Shown one piece after another: positions 24,056 through 36,314 of a DNA stretch of 64,000 nt. Both the position numbers and the translations under genes were made by a program. The stretch lies in assembly GCF_963924675.1 (NCBI RefSeq), contig NC_089221.1, forward strand, positions 136,132,263 to 136,196,262. The letters are read 5' to 3'. Under the pieces are notes generated by a model, which worked only from the letters and a program-made list of their open reading frames with translations, made no database searches and was not told where the DNA came from. The DNA comes from Phocoena phocoena (Eukaryota > Chordata > Mammalia > Artiodactyla > Phocoenidae). Position 1 is the first letter of the stretch, and every line of letters begins with the position of its first letter.

Positions 24056-25469
24056 TTGTCCAAAAAGTGTGGATGCTTTTTTCCCTAAATATATTCAGGA
24101 AAAAACGCATACACAATTTTTGGCCAACCAAGCAAGCTTTTAAATAAATCTGCACTACAATGAAGTCTCAGTGCCCCCCAGGGCAAAAGGGCCATTTAAA
24201 AAAATTGTAAAATCCAGAAACGGAGGACAGGCAATGGAAAACAGGGAACCTTATTATGCTGATGCATATGATGTAAATTGCCGACAGCCAATCTGGAGAA
24301 GTGTTATGTGTTTCCTGAAACACGTAAGAAACAAAGCAACACAGCCTATGGCACTTCCACTTATGGTCCTACAGCTTAGGGAAATTAAAATCAAAAACAC
24401 CCAGCCACCTCAAAGTTTGGGACCTCTCTGTTCACAAGACCCTCGTTTACAGTACCAGGTAAATATCTCAGAGAGCAAACAATGGATAAAGAAGTTGTGG
24501 TACGTACGTACAATGGAATATCACTCAGCAATGAAATCTGTGTCATCAGGCCCGTAGTGGCATAGTGAGTGGATTCAGGTATGGTGATTCTACGTAAAAT
24601 AAGTCACACATAAAAAGAAACATCATAAAATATCACTAATAAACAGTATGTAAACCTTACTACACATGAACTTAATTACAAAACAGAACAGTCTCAAATT
24701 TAGAAAACCAACTTGTGCTTGCTTATGGAGAAAGGTGCATTGGAGTGCTGCATAAAACCAGAGACTGAAATTAGCACAGATACCGTTCCATAAGCCAAAT
24801 ATGTAATAGATAAGACCTACTCCTTGCTCAACGAAATGGACTCAACACCACATATTCAACGCCTAGGAATATACCTGACTAGGAAGAATCTTAAAACCCA
24901 TGGATATATATGTCTCTGTAAGAGAATCAAGAGTGTTTACAGTGGCATTAACGCAGCAGTGAAAATCCGATAAATCTCAGTGTCAAAAAAAAAATTCAAA
25001 AACAAAACACAATGACAGTGAAATAGAGAGCAATTCTTAAATAACTCACACAGGGCATGTGATGCAACCTGGTGTACCACATCTACACCCAGAGCTGAGT
25101 GAGAGATAAGGCTGGACCCTTAGGGCTGATAGCATTGGTGACGTTCAGTGAGCAAATGCAGACCCTTTGATGTCATACTGCCTGGTACCCATTCCATGGT
25201 TCCCAACTCTCCAGGTTCAAGGGATTCTTCCTTCAGCTAAAATTTGCATGGGAAACCCAGAGTATGCTCCACCGTGTGACTGGGAAACCTTTTTACATGC
25301 ATGTCTGTTTTCGTCCCCTGGTACTCAGGTTCACCATTCCAGACCCTTTTCTTACACTCTCCCCATTTGGAGAGTCAGTGCCTTTAACCTCCTGTTTGGC
25401 ACTGTTTGCAATTTCTGCGCAAGATGAACAGGAATACGGAGAACCAATGGGAGACTATCTGTAGGTGTG

Positions 25470-25480
25470 TGCACGGGCAA
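25470..25480. repeat. Target-site duplication, left copy (antisense L1)
   Basis: tgcacgggcaa is repeated at 26153-26163 on the other side of the L1. Confidence 0.9.
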
Positions 25481-26152
25481 ATAATTTTTTTAACATCTTT
25501 ATTGGGGCATAATTGCTTTACAATGGTGTGTTAGTTTTTGCTTTATAACAAAGTGAATCAGCTATACATATACATATGCTCCCTGTGTCTTCCCTCTTGT
25601 GTCTCCCTCCCTCCCTCTCTCCCCCTTCCACCCCTCCAGGCTGTCCCAACGCCCCGAGCTAATATCCCTGTGCCTTGCGGCTGCTTCCCCCTTGCTATCT
25701 ACCTTACTACATTTGTTAGTGTGTATATGTCCATGACTCTCTCTCGCCCTGTCAAAACTCACCATTCCCCCTCCCCATATCCTCAATTCCGTTCTCCAGT
25801 AGGTCTGCGCCTCTATTCCTGTCTTATCCCTAGGTTCTTCATGACATTTTTTTCCTTTAAATTCCATATATATGTGTTAGCATACGCTATTTGTCTTTTT
25901 CTTTCTGACTTACTTCACTCTGTATGACAGACTCTAGGTCTATCCATCTCATTACAAATAACTCAGTTTCATTTCTTTTTAAGGCTGAGTAATATTCCAT
26001 TGTGTATATGTGCCACATCTTCTTTATCCATTCGTCCGATGATGGGCGCTTAGGTTCTTTCCAACTCCGGGCTATTGTAAATAGAGCTGCAATGAACATT
26101 TTGGTACATGACTCTTTTTGAATTTTGGTTTTCTCAGGGTATATGCCCAGTA
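25481..26152 (-). mobile_element. Young 5'-truncated LINE-1 insertion, antisense
   Basis: Read on the minus strand, this is the L1 3' end from a point equal to about 53645 of the window's L1 through the 3'UTR to a short poly(A), seen as a T run near 25485-25491. The direct repeat tgcacgggcaa flanks it at 25470-25480 and 26153-26163, a normal L1 target-site duplication. The flanks join into uninterrupted satellite sequence. It is close to the full-length element, so it belongs to the same recent L1 lineage. No ORF is complete. Confidence 0.93.
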
Positions 26153-26163
26153 TGCACGGGCAA
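26153..26163. repeat. Target-site duplication, right copy (antisense L1)
   Basis: This is the same 11 bases as 25470-25480. The satellite then continues with 'cactcatttccca'. Confidence 0.9.
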
Positions 26164-26513
26164 TTTTAACACTCATTTCCCAACAGGAAGAGGAATTAAC
26201 CAAAGGCTCAGCATGCCGTGCTGGAACAAGATTAGGGCCTGAAGCAATCCTGCGGTTTTGTGGCCAGCTCACAAGAAAGCGAGTTGAGGAAAGGAGCTCA
26301 GGGGCACTGTCATTCACATACCTGCAGACTTATAAATGACAGAAATCGTACAAAAATATATTGAATTAAGGCTGCGAAGAGGACTTGAGAGTGGGGCAGA
26401 ATTCCTGGAATCCGATTTCAGGAGGTAGACGTGAATTGCTCTGAAAGCATAAGAGAAGTGGCAGAACCTCGTCAATGAAGCACTTGGCCAAAAAGGGCAT
26501 ATGCATTTTTTCC

Positions 26514-29500
26514 AGGGCCATCATTAACGGGAGTAGGAGGCTCCCAGCATGCTCCAGTGGCCAACAGAGGGCCCACGTCGCCAAGGCGATGTGAGCTAGC
26601 CAGGCAGGAGTGACCTGACATCAGAGGGCCCACCTCACAGAATGGTAGGGAACCCAGCCAGGATCAGACTCTCCCCAGAGGGCCCACATCACCAAGGTGA
26701 TGGGAACCAGGCAGGAGTGTCCTCACACCCGTGGGGCCACATCATCAAAAGTTGAGGTACCCAGCACATGTGGCCTCAAACCAGAGGACCCACATCACCA
26801 TGGGTTTCGGAGTGAGGCAGGCAGGATTAACCTCACAACACATGTCCCATTGTATACAAAATGTGTGGAAACCAGCAGTTGGATCTTCCTAGCAGGCGGC
26901 CCAGAGCACTGAGGCTATGAGATCCAGGCCGGCATGAACTCACAACAGAGGACCCTCATTGTGATTCTGTAAGCAACCCAGCCGTTGTGACCTCAGAGCA
27001 GAAGGCCCACATCCCCATGGGGAAGGGAAACAAGCAGGAGTGTCATCGCAAGAGTGGGCACACATGAAAAAATGTGGGGAGCCCAGCAATTAGTGCCTGA
27101 TGCCAGAGGGCCCTCATCACCGAGGGGCGGTGGCTCCCAGCCAGCTCCGACTGCTACCAGAGGGGCGACGTCGCCAATGCGGAGTGCGACAACCAGGCAG
27201 GAGTGACCTCAGAGCAGAGGGTCAACCTCACAGAAGTGTGAAGAACCAAAGAGGATCAGATTCTCACCAGAGGGCCCACATCTCCAAGGGAATGGGAACC
27301 AGGCAGGAGTGTCCTCACACTAGTGGGGCCACATCACCGAAAAGTGAGGGACCCAGCACACGTGGCCTCAAACCAGAGGACACACATCACAAGGGAGCTG
27401 GGATTGAGGCAGGCAGGAGGAGCCTCAAAACAGAGGGACCATAGAATTAAAGAGGTGAAGAATCCCGCAGTTGGAACCTCCCAGCAGGCGGCCAGGAGCA
27501 GCGAGACTATGGGATCCAGGCCGGAGTGATCTCACACCAGAGGGCCGTCATCATGAAACTGTGAGCAACCTAGGCGTTGGGATCTCAGAGCAGAAGGCCC
27601 ACATTCCCATGGGGTTGGGAACCTGTCAGAAGTGTACTCGCACCACAGGGCACACATCAGAGAATTTAGGGAACCCAGGAGTTAGGGCCTGACGCCAGAG
27701 GGCCCTCATTACCAAGGGGAGGAGACTCCAATCAGGCACCAACACCCAACTGAGGGCCCACGTCGCCAAGGTTACGTGTGACAGCCAGGTAGGAGTGACC
27801 TCACCGCAGAGGGCCTACCTCACAGAAGGGTGAGGAACACAGCCAGGATAAGACTCTCACCAGAGGGCCCACATCACCAAGGTGATCAGAACCAGGCAGG
27901 AGAGTCTTCACACCAGTGTGGCCACATCATAGAAAGGTGAGGAACCCAGCACATGTGGCCTAAACCAGAAGACCCACATCTCCAAAGGGCTCGGAATGAG
28001 GCAAGCAGGAGTAGCCTCACAACACAGGGCCCATAGAATAAAAAAGCTGAGGAATCCAGCAATGGGAACCTCCCAGCAGGCGGCCAAGAGCACCAAGTCT
28101 ATGCGATTCAGGCCACAGTAAACTCACAGCAGAGGGTCCACATCATGAAACTGCGAGCAACCCAGCCATTTGGACCTCAGAGCAGAAGGTCCACATCCCC
28201 AAGGTGTTGGGAGCATGGCAGGAGTGTCCTCGCACCACTTAGCACATATCAGAAAATGTGGGTGCCCAGCAGTTAGGGCCTGACGCCAGAGGGCCCTCAT
28301 CACTGAGGGGAGGAGGCTCCCAGCATGTTCCAACTACCACAAGAGGGCCCACGTCGCCAAGGCGGGGTGTGCCAGCCAGGCAGGAGTGACCTCACAGCAG
28401 ACGGCCCACCTCAAAGAAGTGTGAGGAACCCAACCAGGATCAGACTCTCACCAGAGGGCCCATATCACCAAGGGGACGGGAACCAGGCACGAGTGTCCTC
28501 ACACCAGTGGGGCCACATCACTAAAACATGAGGAAACTGGCACATGTGGCCACAAACCAGAGGACCTACATCACCAAGGGGCTGGGAGTGACACAGGCAG
28601 GAGGAGCCTCCCAACACAGGGCCCAAAGAATAAAAAAGGTGAGGAACCCAGCACTTGGAACTTCCCAGCAGGTGGCCCAGAGTACAGAGGCTATGGGATC
28701 TAGGAATGAGTGAACTAACACCAGAGAGCTAACATCAGGAAACTGTGAGCAACCCAGTCGTTGGAACCTCTGAGCAGAAGGCCCATATCGCCATGGGGAT
28801 GGGAACATTTCACGAGTGTCCTGGCATCACTGGGCTCACATCAGAAAACCTGGGGAGCCCAGCAGTTAGAGCCTGACGCCAGAGGGACCTCATCACCGAG
28901 GATAGGAGTCTCCAAAAGGATCCAACTGCCACCAGAGGGCCGACGTCACCAAGGCAATGGGAGCAAGCCAGGCAGGAGTTACCTCAGAGCACAGGGCCCA
29001 CCTCACAGAACGGTAAGGAACCCAGCCAGGATCAGACTCTCACCAGAGGGGCCACATCACCAAGGGGCTGGGAAACAGGCACGAGTGTCCTCACACCATT
29101 GGGGCCACATCATCGAAAGGTGAGGGACCCAGCACACGTGGCCTCACACCAGAGGACACACATCACAACGGGGCTGGGATTGAGGCAGGCAGGAGGAGCC
29201 TCAAAACAGAGGGCCCATAGAATAAAAAAGGTGAGGAATCCCGCAGTTGGAACCTCCCAGCAGGCGCCCAGGAGCAGCAAGCCTATGGGATCTAGGCCGG
29301 AATGAACGCACATCAGAGGGCCCTCATCATGAAACTGTGAGCACCCCAGCCGTTGGGACCTCAGAGCAGAAGGCCCAAATTCCCATGGGGTTGGGAACCT
29401 GACAGGAGTGTACTCGCACCACAGGTCGCACATCTGCAAATTTTGGGAGCCCAGGAGTTAGGGTCTGACGCAAGAGGGCCCTCATTACCGAGGGACGGAG

Positions 29501-31819
29501 ACTCGCAGCAGACACCAACTCCCAACTGAGGGCTCACGTCACCAAGGTGATGTGTGCCAGCCAGGCAGGAGTGACCTCACCGCAGAGGGCCTACCTCACA
29601 GAAGGGTGAGGAAACCAGCCAGGATAAGACTCTCACCAGAGGGCCCACATCACCAAGGGGATCGGAACCAGGCAGGAGGGTCCTCACACCAGTGTGGCCA
29701 CATTATAGAAAGGTGAGGAACCCAGAACATGTGGCCTAAAACAGGGGACCCACATCTCCAAGGGGCTAGGAGTGAGGCAAGCAGGAGTATCCTCACAAAA
29801 CAGAGCCCACAGAATAAAAGTTGTGAGGAATCCAGCAGTTGGAACCGGCCAGTAGGCCGCCCGGAGCACAGAGTCTATGGGATCCAGGCCACAGCGAACT
29901 CACAGCAGAGGCCCCACATCATGAAACTGTGAGCAACCCAGCGGATGGGACCTCAGAGAAGAAGGCCCACATCCCTATGGGGATGGGAACCTGACAGGAG
30001 TGTCCTCGGCCCACTTCCACGAATCAGAAAATGTGGGAACCCAGCAGTTAGGACCTGAGGCCAGAGGACCCTCATCACCGAGGGGAGGAGACTCCCAGCA
30101 GGCTCCAACTGCCACCATAAGGCCGATGTCACCAAGGCGGGGTGTGCCAACCAGGCAGGAGTGACCTCAGAGCAGAAAGCCCACCTCACAGAAGTGTGAG
30201 GAACCCAACAAGGATCAGACTGTCACCAGAGGGCCAACATCACCAAGGGAATGGGAACCAGGCAGGAGTGTCCTCACACCAGTGGGGCTACATCACCATA
30301 ATTTGAGGGACCCAGCACACGTGGCCTCAAACCTGAGGACACACATCACCAAGGGGCTGGGAGTGAGGCAGGCCAGAGGATCCTCAAAACAGAGGGACCA
30401 TAGAATAAAAAAGGTGAGGAATCCCACAGTTGGAACCTCCGGCAGGCAGCCAGGAGCAGCGAGGCTATGGGATCTAGGCCGGAGTGAACTCATATCAGAG
30501 GGCCCTCATCATGAAACTGTGAGCAACACAGCCGTTGGGACCTCAGAGCAGAAGGCTCACATCCCCATGGGGATGGGAACCTGGCAGGAGTGTCCTTGCA
30601 CCACTTAGCACGAATCAGAAAATGTGGGAACCCAGCAGTTAGGGCCTGAGGCCAGAGGGCCCTCATCACCGAGGGGAGGAGGCTCCCAGCAGGCTCCAAC
30701 TGCCACCATATGGCCGACGTTGCCAAGGCAGGGTGTGCCAGCCAGGCAGGAGTGACCTCAGAGCAGAGGGCCCACCTCACAGAAGGGTGAGGAACCTAAC
30801 CAGGATCAGACTCTCACCAGAGGGCCAACATCACCAAGGGAATGGGAACCAGGCAAGAGTGTCCTCACACCAGTGTGGCCACATTATAGAAAGGTGAGGA
30901 ACACAGCACATGTGGCCTCAAACAAGGGGACACACATCACGAAGGGGCTGGGAGTGAGGCATGCAGGAGGAGACGCACAACCGAGGGCCCATAGAATAAA
31001 AAAGGCGAGGAATCGAGAAGTTGGAAACTCCAAGCTGGAGGCCCAGAGCACTGACACTATGGGATACAGGCCAGAGTGAACACACAGCAAAGGGCCCACA
31101 TCATGAAACTGTGAGCAACCCAGCAGTTGGGACCACAGAACAGAAGTCCCACATGCCCATGGGGATGGGAACCTGGCAGGAGTGACTCGCACCACTGGGC
31201 ACACATCAGAAAATGTGTGGAGCCCAGCACTTAGGGCCTGACACCAGAAGGCCCTCATCACTGAGGGGAGGAGGCCCCAGCACGCTCCAACTGCCACCAG
31301 AGGGTCCACGTCGCCAAGGCGACGTGCGCCAGCCAGGCAGGATTGACCTCACAGCAGAGGGCCCACATCATGAAAGTGTGAGCAACCCAGCCGTTAGGAC
31401 CTCAGAACAGAAGGCCCACACGCTCATGAGGATGGGAACCTGGCAGGAGTGCCCTCGTACCACTTAGCACGTATCAGAAAATGTGGGAACCCCGCCATTA
31501 GGGTCTGACGCCAGAGGGCCTCATCACCGCAGGAAGGAGGCTCCCAGCAGGCTCCAACTGCCACCAGGGTGCCGAAGTCAACAAGGCGGGTTGTGCCAGC
31601 CAGGCAGGAGTGACCTCAGAGAAGAGGGCTCACCTCACGGATGTGTGAGGAACCCAACCAGGATCAGAGTCTCACCAGAGGGCCCACATCACCAAGGGGA
31701 TGGGAACCAGGCAGGAGTGTCCACACACCAGTGGGGCCACATCATCAAAAGATGAGGAACCCATCACATATGGCCTCAAACCTGAGGACATACATCACCA
31801 TGTGGCTGGGAGTGAGGCA
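26514..31819. repeat. Higher-order minisatellite, 592 bp period = 11 subunits of ~54 bp
   Basis: Related subunits of 51-57 bases recur, many opening with 'ggcccacatcacc' and closing with 'cagag'. Eleven distinguishable subunit types follow in fixed order and the whole set repeats. The subunit opening ggccctcat recurs at 26516, 27109, 27701, 28292, 28885, 29477, 30067, 30658, 31250 and 31517 (steps of 590-593, last step 267). An independent landmark, agaataaaa, recurs at 27443, 28035, 28627, 29219, 29811, 30402 and 30993. The block begins in subunit type 9 and ends in type 3. I do not recognise the family. Open frames inside it are short and unrelated to known proteins. Confidence 0.93.
31250..31516. 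repeat. Shortened higher-order unit (six-subunit deletion)
   Basis: This unit is 267 bases instead of about 592. Near 31348 subunit type 10 passes directly into type 6, skipping types 11, 1, 2, 3, 4 and 5 (about 323 bases). The join keeps the subunit register, as expected from unequal exchange between related subunits. Confidence 0.8.
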
Positions 31820-32941
31820 GGTATCTGGAGGGGCACATTTAACTCTAATTTCCCACCAGGAAGAGGAATTAACCAAAGGCTCAGAGTGCCGTGCCGGACC
31901 CTGATTATGGCCTGAAGCAAACCTGCAGTTTTGTGGCCAGCTTACAAGGAAGCGAGTTAAGAAAGGAGCTCAGGGGCACTGTAATTCACAAACCTGCAGA
32001 GATAAATGACAGCTATTGGCAAAAATATATCGAAGTAAGTCTGCAAAGAGGACTTGAAAACGAGGCAGAATTGCAGGAATCATATTTCAAGAGGTAGATT
32101 GGAATTGCATTTAAAGCATATGAAAAGCGGCAGATCTTTGACAGTGATGCACATGGACAAAAAGTGCGTATACATTTTTCCTGAATATATTCAGGAAAAA
32201 ACGCATATGAACATTTTGGCCAACCAAGCACTCCAGCAATGGAAATCCACACTACAATGAAGTCACATTTCCCATTCGTCAAAAAGGCCATCTGAATAAA
32301 GTGTAAAAACCAGAAACACAGGACAGGCCATGGAGAACAGGGAGCCGTGTTATGCTGATGGGCGGGATGTAAATTGCCAACAGACACTCTGGAGATGTTC
32401 ATGGTGTATCCTGAAACATCTAAAAAACAAAGCTACAGAGCCTAGGGCACTTCCACTTTTGGCCCTATAGCTTAGGAAAATTAAAATCAACAAGACACAG
32501 CCAACACAAAATTTAGGGCTGCTGTGTTTACAAGAACCTCGAGTCCAGTACAAATTAAATATCCCAGAAAGAAAAAAATGGATAAAGAAGTTGTGCTACT
32601 TACGTACAATGGAATATCACTCAGCAGTGAAATCAATGTCATCAGGCCTGTAGCAGCAAATTGAGTGGATTTATTTATGATGATTCTAAGAGAAATATGT
32701 CACACAAAGAAAGATAATTATCATAAGATATCACTAATAGAGGGAGTGTAAACTTGGCTACACATAAACTGAATTACAAAACCGAACAGAGTCTCACATT
32801 TAGATAAAAACCTTATGCTTGCTTAAGGGGAAAGTTGAGTTGGGCTGCTGTATAAAAACAGATTGAAATTAGCACACATACCATTCCATAAGCCAAATAC
32901 GTAATAAACAAGACCTACTCTTTGCTCAACGAAATAGACTC
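31820..32941 (+). repeat. Partial satellite monomer between minisatellite and L1 fragment
   Basis: Satellite sequence resumes about 370 bases before the palindrome ('tttcccaccagg' at 31849), runs through a diverged palindrome (32152-32223) and into the L1-derived half, then stops at about 32941. From 32138 it is the counterpart of 1-804. Confidence 0.88.
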
Positions 32942-32951
32942 ATCCATGGTG

Positions 32952-33677
32952 TATCACCTCACACCTATTAGAATGGGCATCATCAGAAAATCTACAAACA
33001 ACAAATGCTGGAAACGGTGTGGAGATAAGGAATCCTCTTCCACTATTGTTGGGAACGTAAATTGATACAGTCACTGTGGAGAACATTATGGAGTTTCTTA
33101 TAAAACTAAGAATAGAATTACCATATGATACAGCAATCCCTCTACTGGGCATATACCCAGACAAAACCATAAATCAAAAAGAGACATTCACCACAATGTT
33201 CATTGCATCACTATTTACACTATCCAGGAAATGGAAGCAACCTAAATGCCCACAGACAGACGAATGCATAAAGATGTGGTACATATATAAAATGGAATAT
33301 TACTAAGCCATAAAAAGGAATGAAATTGGGACATTTGTAGAGACGTTGATGGATCTAGAGACTGTCATACAGAGTGAAGTAAGTCAGAAAGAGAAAAACA
33401 AATCTTGTATATTAATGCATATATGTGGAACCTAGAGAAATTGTACAGATGAACCGTTTTGCAAGGCAGAAATAGAGCAACACATGTATACAACAAACGT
33501 ATGGACAACAAGGGGGGAAAGCTGTTGGGGATGGTGGTGGGAGGAGTTGAGATATTGGGATTGGTATGTATACATTTATATGTATAAAGTAGATAACCAA
33601 AAACAACCTGCTGTATAAAAATATAAAATTAAATTCAAAATTAAAAAATAAAATTAAAAAAAGTAAAACAGAAAAAA
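32952..33677 (+). mobile_element. Old 5'-truncated LINE-1 3' end, copy 2
   Basis: This is the counterpart of 815-1540 with a handful of substitutions. It has the same start against satellite sequence and the same A-rich tail. Confidence 0.85.
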
Positions 33678-34999
33678 TATTCTTCCCTTCACATACATGT
33701 GTTTATATGAATAAATTATTTCCATGCTTATATCTGTAAATACACAAAAGAGGAATAAAATCTACCTTGAACCAAAAACGAAAAAAAGATAAAAAAGAAC
33801 AGAACCCACCAGTTACACAGAGGAAAACCGTTTCAGGGCACTTGCTCCAATTGCAAACAATTCTGAAGTTGGTCAGTGGTGGGGAATCATCTCCCATTCA
33901 GCCAGCATGCTCCTCGCAACAAGCGTCCTCACTGCAAAGCTGGGGGACCGTGCCGAGGTATCTGTGAGTAAACGTGGGCCGAGCCCCAGGCCAGCTGCTG
34001 CTGAAATGTTCCCACCCTTCCAAGGCTAAACACCTGAATATGTACAAGGACTTGAAAACCTAGAGGAAGGGCCATGGAGTCACATGAGGGACAGCATGCC
34101 AGCCGACTTGGTGCCTGCAGGCCAGCCAGGATGGTCCTGGCCCTGGGTGCTCTTCTGGAAGCTCTCCATTTCCCTGCCTGAGATACCCCTGCTGTCCCGG
34201 CCCCCACTGCTTTCTTCCTTCCTCACCTGTGCCCAGGGAGAAATTCCAGCGGCAGGTGTGGGTGACACATCCTCTTCTTTAGCAGGTAGCATCTTGGCAA
34301 CTGCTGCAGAAAGTCCAGCAGAGCCCCACTCACACTGGGACACCCACAAAGCCGTGGCCTCTCACTCCCTCCCACCAGCCCAGCCCCGAGACTGCTGACA
34401 GGGCAGAGAAAATGGCGTCAGGCACAGCTGCAGGGGCTCTTCCTGCCTGGAGCGGTGTTTATATTGATCTCAACCCAGGCACACCTGGGGAGGGCTGGCC
34501 GGCACGGTCAGGCTTCCCAAGCCAGCCAATAATCACCCCTCAGGGGCTCACTGTTGTTGAAAATGGAACTTGCTGAATTGGCCAGGTCCAAGGAACAGGT
34601 GTGGGCCCCTGAGAGTCAGGATAGACAAGGGGCTGCAGCTCTGGCTTGTTTTCTAATTATATTATCTGGCCCATGAGTGGGAGACAACTTCAAGAAAACC
34701 CTCTCCTAATGAGAGGAACCCAGGAGTCAGGGAGAGGAGGGGTGGGTGGTGGTTGGAGACAGAGGCCTGGTGCCCCGGGTGCAGTGGAAGTCTCTGGAAG
34801 ACCAGGTGGAGGAGGCCGCACAGAGTGATGCCCAGGGTCACAGACCTGTCAGAGCTGCTGTTTGTTAGTTCAAGTCCTGCTCTGAGGTGCTCTGTGTCAG
34901 ATCTGAGCGACAGGTGAGCTGGGAGTGCTCTGCAATGAGGGCTATGTGCACGGTTCCTGTGTGCCCAGCCCTGCCAAGGTACCTGCAAGGGTAGCTCTG
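33678..34999. other. Unrecognised intergenic sequence, copy 2
   Basis: This is the counterpart of 1541-2860. I recognise no gene. Differences from copy 1 are spread evenly, with no sign of frame preservation (one is a 2-base insertion near 34762 that breaks a frame open in copy 1). Confidence 0.4.
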
Positions 35000-35199
35000 T
35001 ATCCTGGGAGGGGCCTGACCACGGGAGCCCCATGGACTGCAGAGGACCTGCCCAGGGAATCCCATATCCTGGGAGGGGCCTGAACACGAGAGCCCCGTGG
35101 GCTGGGGTGGGGGTAGGGTACCTGCCCAGGTGAGCTCCATATCCTGGGATTGGCCTGACCTCGAGAGCCCCATGGGCTGCTGGAGTCCTGGTAAAGGAT
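35000..35199. repeat. Three-copy minisatellite, copy 2
   Basis: The tatcctggga phrase recurs at 35000, 35065 and 35140, with the same unit count and spacing as in copy 1. Confidence 0.75.
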
Positions 35200-36314
35200 G
35201 TCAGGACAGTCAGTGAAGCCACTGAGGATATACCTCCAGTAGTTCCTAAATCCTACAGCCTGCTGGTCATTCTACCAACCACCAGGACTTGGTATTCTGT
35301 ATTAGTCTTCACTGATGCCTTCTTTTGTATTCCATTAGTCCCAGAGTCACAAGAAATTTTGGCTTGTGAGTGACAGGACTCAACATACAACTAAAACAAT
35401 ACTTCCAGGCTGTCTTGCCCCAAGGGTTCAAAAATTCCCACACCATCTTTGGGGAAAGCTCAGCTAAAGACCTAAAAGTTCTACCTCTGGAAAAGGAAAC
35501 ACTCCTTCAATATTCAGACGACATTCTGATCGCCAGCCCTACTAAGGAGGCCTCAGAACTACCAAGCCAATAAAGGATAGAAGTTGTCCACGAAAAAGCT
35601 CAAGTATCACAGACTACGGTGACCTGCCTGGGCTTCATTCTCACAGAAGGTCGGAGAAGCCCATCCCAGGAAAGGGAAGAAACAATTTACAGCCTTACCC
35701 CTTTCTGAAACTAGAAGACAGCTTAGGGGTTCCTGGGGAAGCCAGGGTTTCCTGCCTCTGGATCCCTAACTACAGTCTACTAGCTGGGCCTCTATATGAA
35801 ACACTGAAAGGAAAAGATGATGATCCTTTTGAATAGAATCCAGAAGTGGCCTTTCAAGAATGGAAAGAGCAGTCAATTCAGACCCTTGCCCTGGAACTCC
35901 CTAATTTAGCTAAACCCTTTGACCTTTACCTTCCTGGTGAAAGGTGAATCGCCATTGGAGTATTAGTGCAAAAACTGGGACCACTTGAAATGGAACAATG
36001 CAAGAATGCCATCCAGGTAGGATAAACTATGGTCACCAAGGGGCTTGGCCCACCGCCACATCTGGCCAAGATACTGGTGGTATCTGAAAACCTGGAAATC
36101 AGCAGCCCAAAAGGCCACCTCCCTTCTAAGGGAAACGGACCCCACGTGGTGATCCTAACCCCCAACCATGCCCTGAAGTTGCAGGGTTTGCTCCGTGGGC
36201 ACACTGACCTCGATTGAGGAGGCCCTCCAACTCCAACCTCCAGAGAGATAACCGGGGGCAACGGGGCACCATGACAACCCGTGTGACCATCACTTGACCT
36301 GGAGTTTCTCTCAT
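35191..36314 (+). pseudogene. Class I endogenous retrovirus pol remnant, copy 2
   Basis: This is the counterpart of 3052-4175. The reverse-transcriptase piece read from 35370 to 35573 has the same Y-S-D-D catalytic variant at about 35514-35525 and the same stop after it. Stops and frame changes coincide with copy 1, so the element was already dead when the segment duplicated. No product is expected. Confidence 0.8.

Larger units (their letters stand above)
6040..26513 (+). repeat. Satellite array 1, ~1745 bp monomers (cetacean common satellite type)
   Basis: Palindrome centres fall at 6657, 8393, 10139, 11887, 13632, 15368, 17115, 18864, 20609, 22354 and 24091, giving spacings of 1736-1749. 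The array is head-to-tail throughout. The strand is given in the direction of the L1-derived half. Monomers in the middle are close copies, while the first and last are the most diverged. The array ends by breaking inside the next palindrome at 26513. Confidence 0.95.
24056..26513 (+). repeat. Satellite monomer 11 of array 1 (diverged, interrupted by an L1)
   Basis: After removing the 672 bp antisense L1 and one target duplication, about 1.73 kb remains up to the truncated next palindrome. It is more diverged than inner copies. Its palindrome carries two paired changes (24068 with 24115, and 24070 with 24113). The following palindrome is cut after 30 of its 36 left-arm bases (26484-26513). 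Confidence 0.9.

Noticed and set aside
6040..26513. A CENP-B box in the satellite monomers, which would point to centromere function
   Set aside because: No site with the required TTCG....A..CGGG spacing was found on reading typical monomers on both strands. Centromere function is not supported by sequence alone.
26514..31819. Plus-strand frames in the 592 bp repeat as a repetitive protein gene
   Set aside because: Periods of 590-593 are mostly not multiples of three, stops recur in each unit, and the frames end within about 120 codons.
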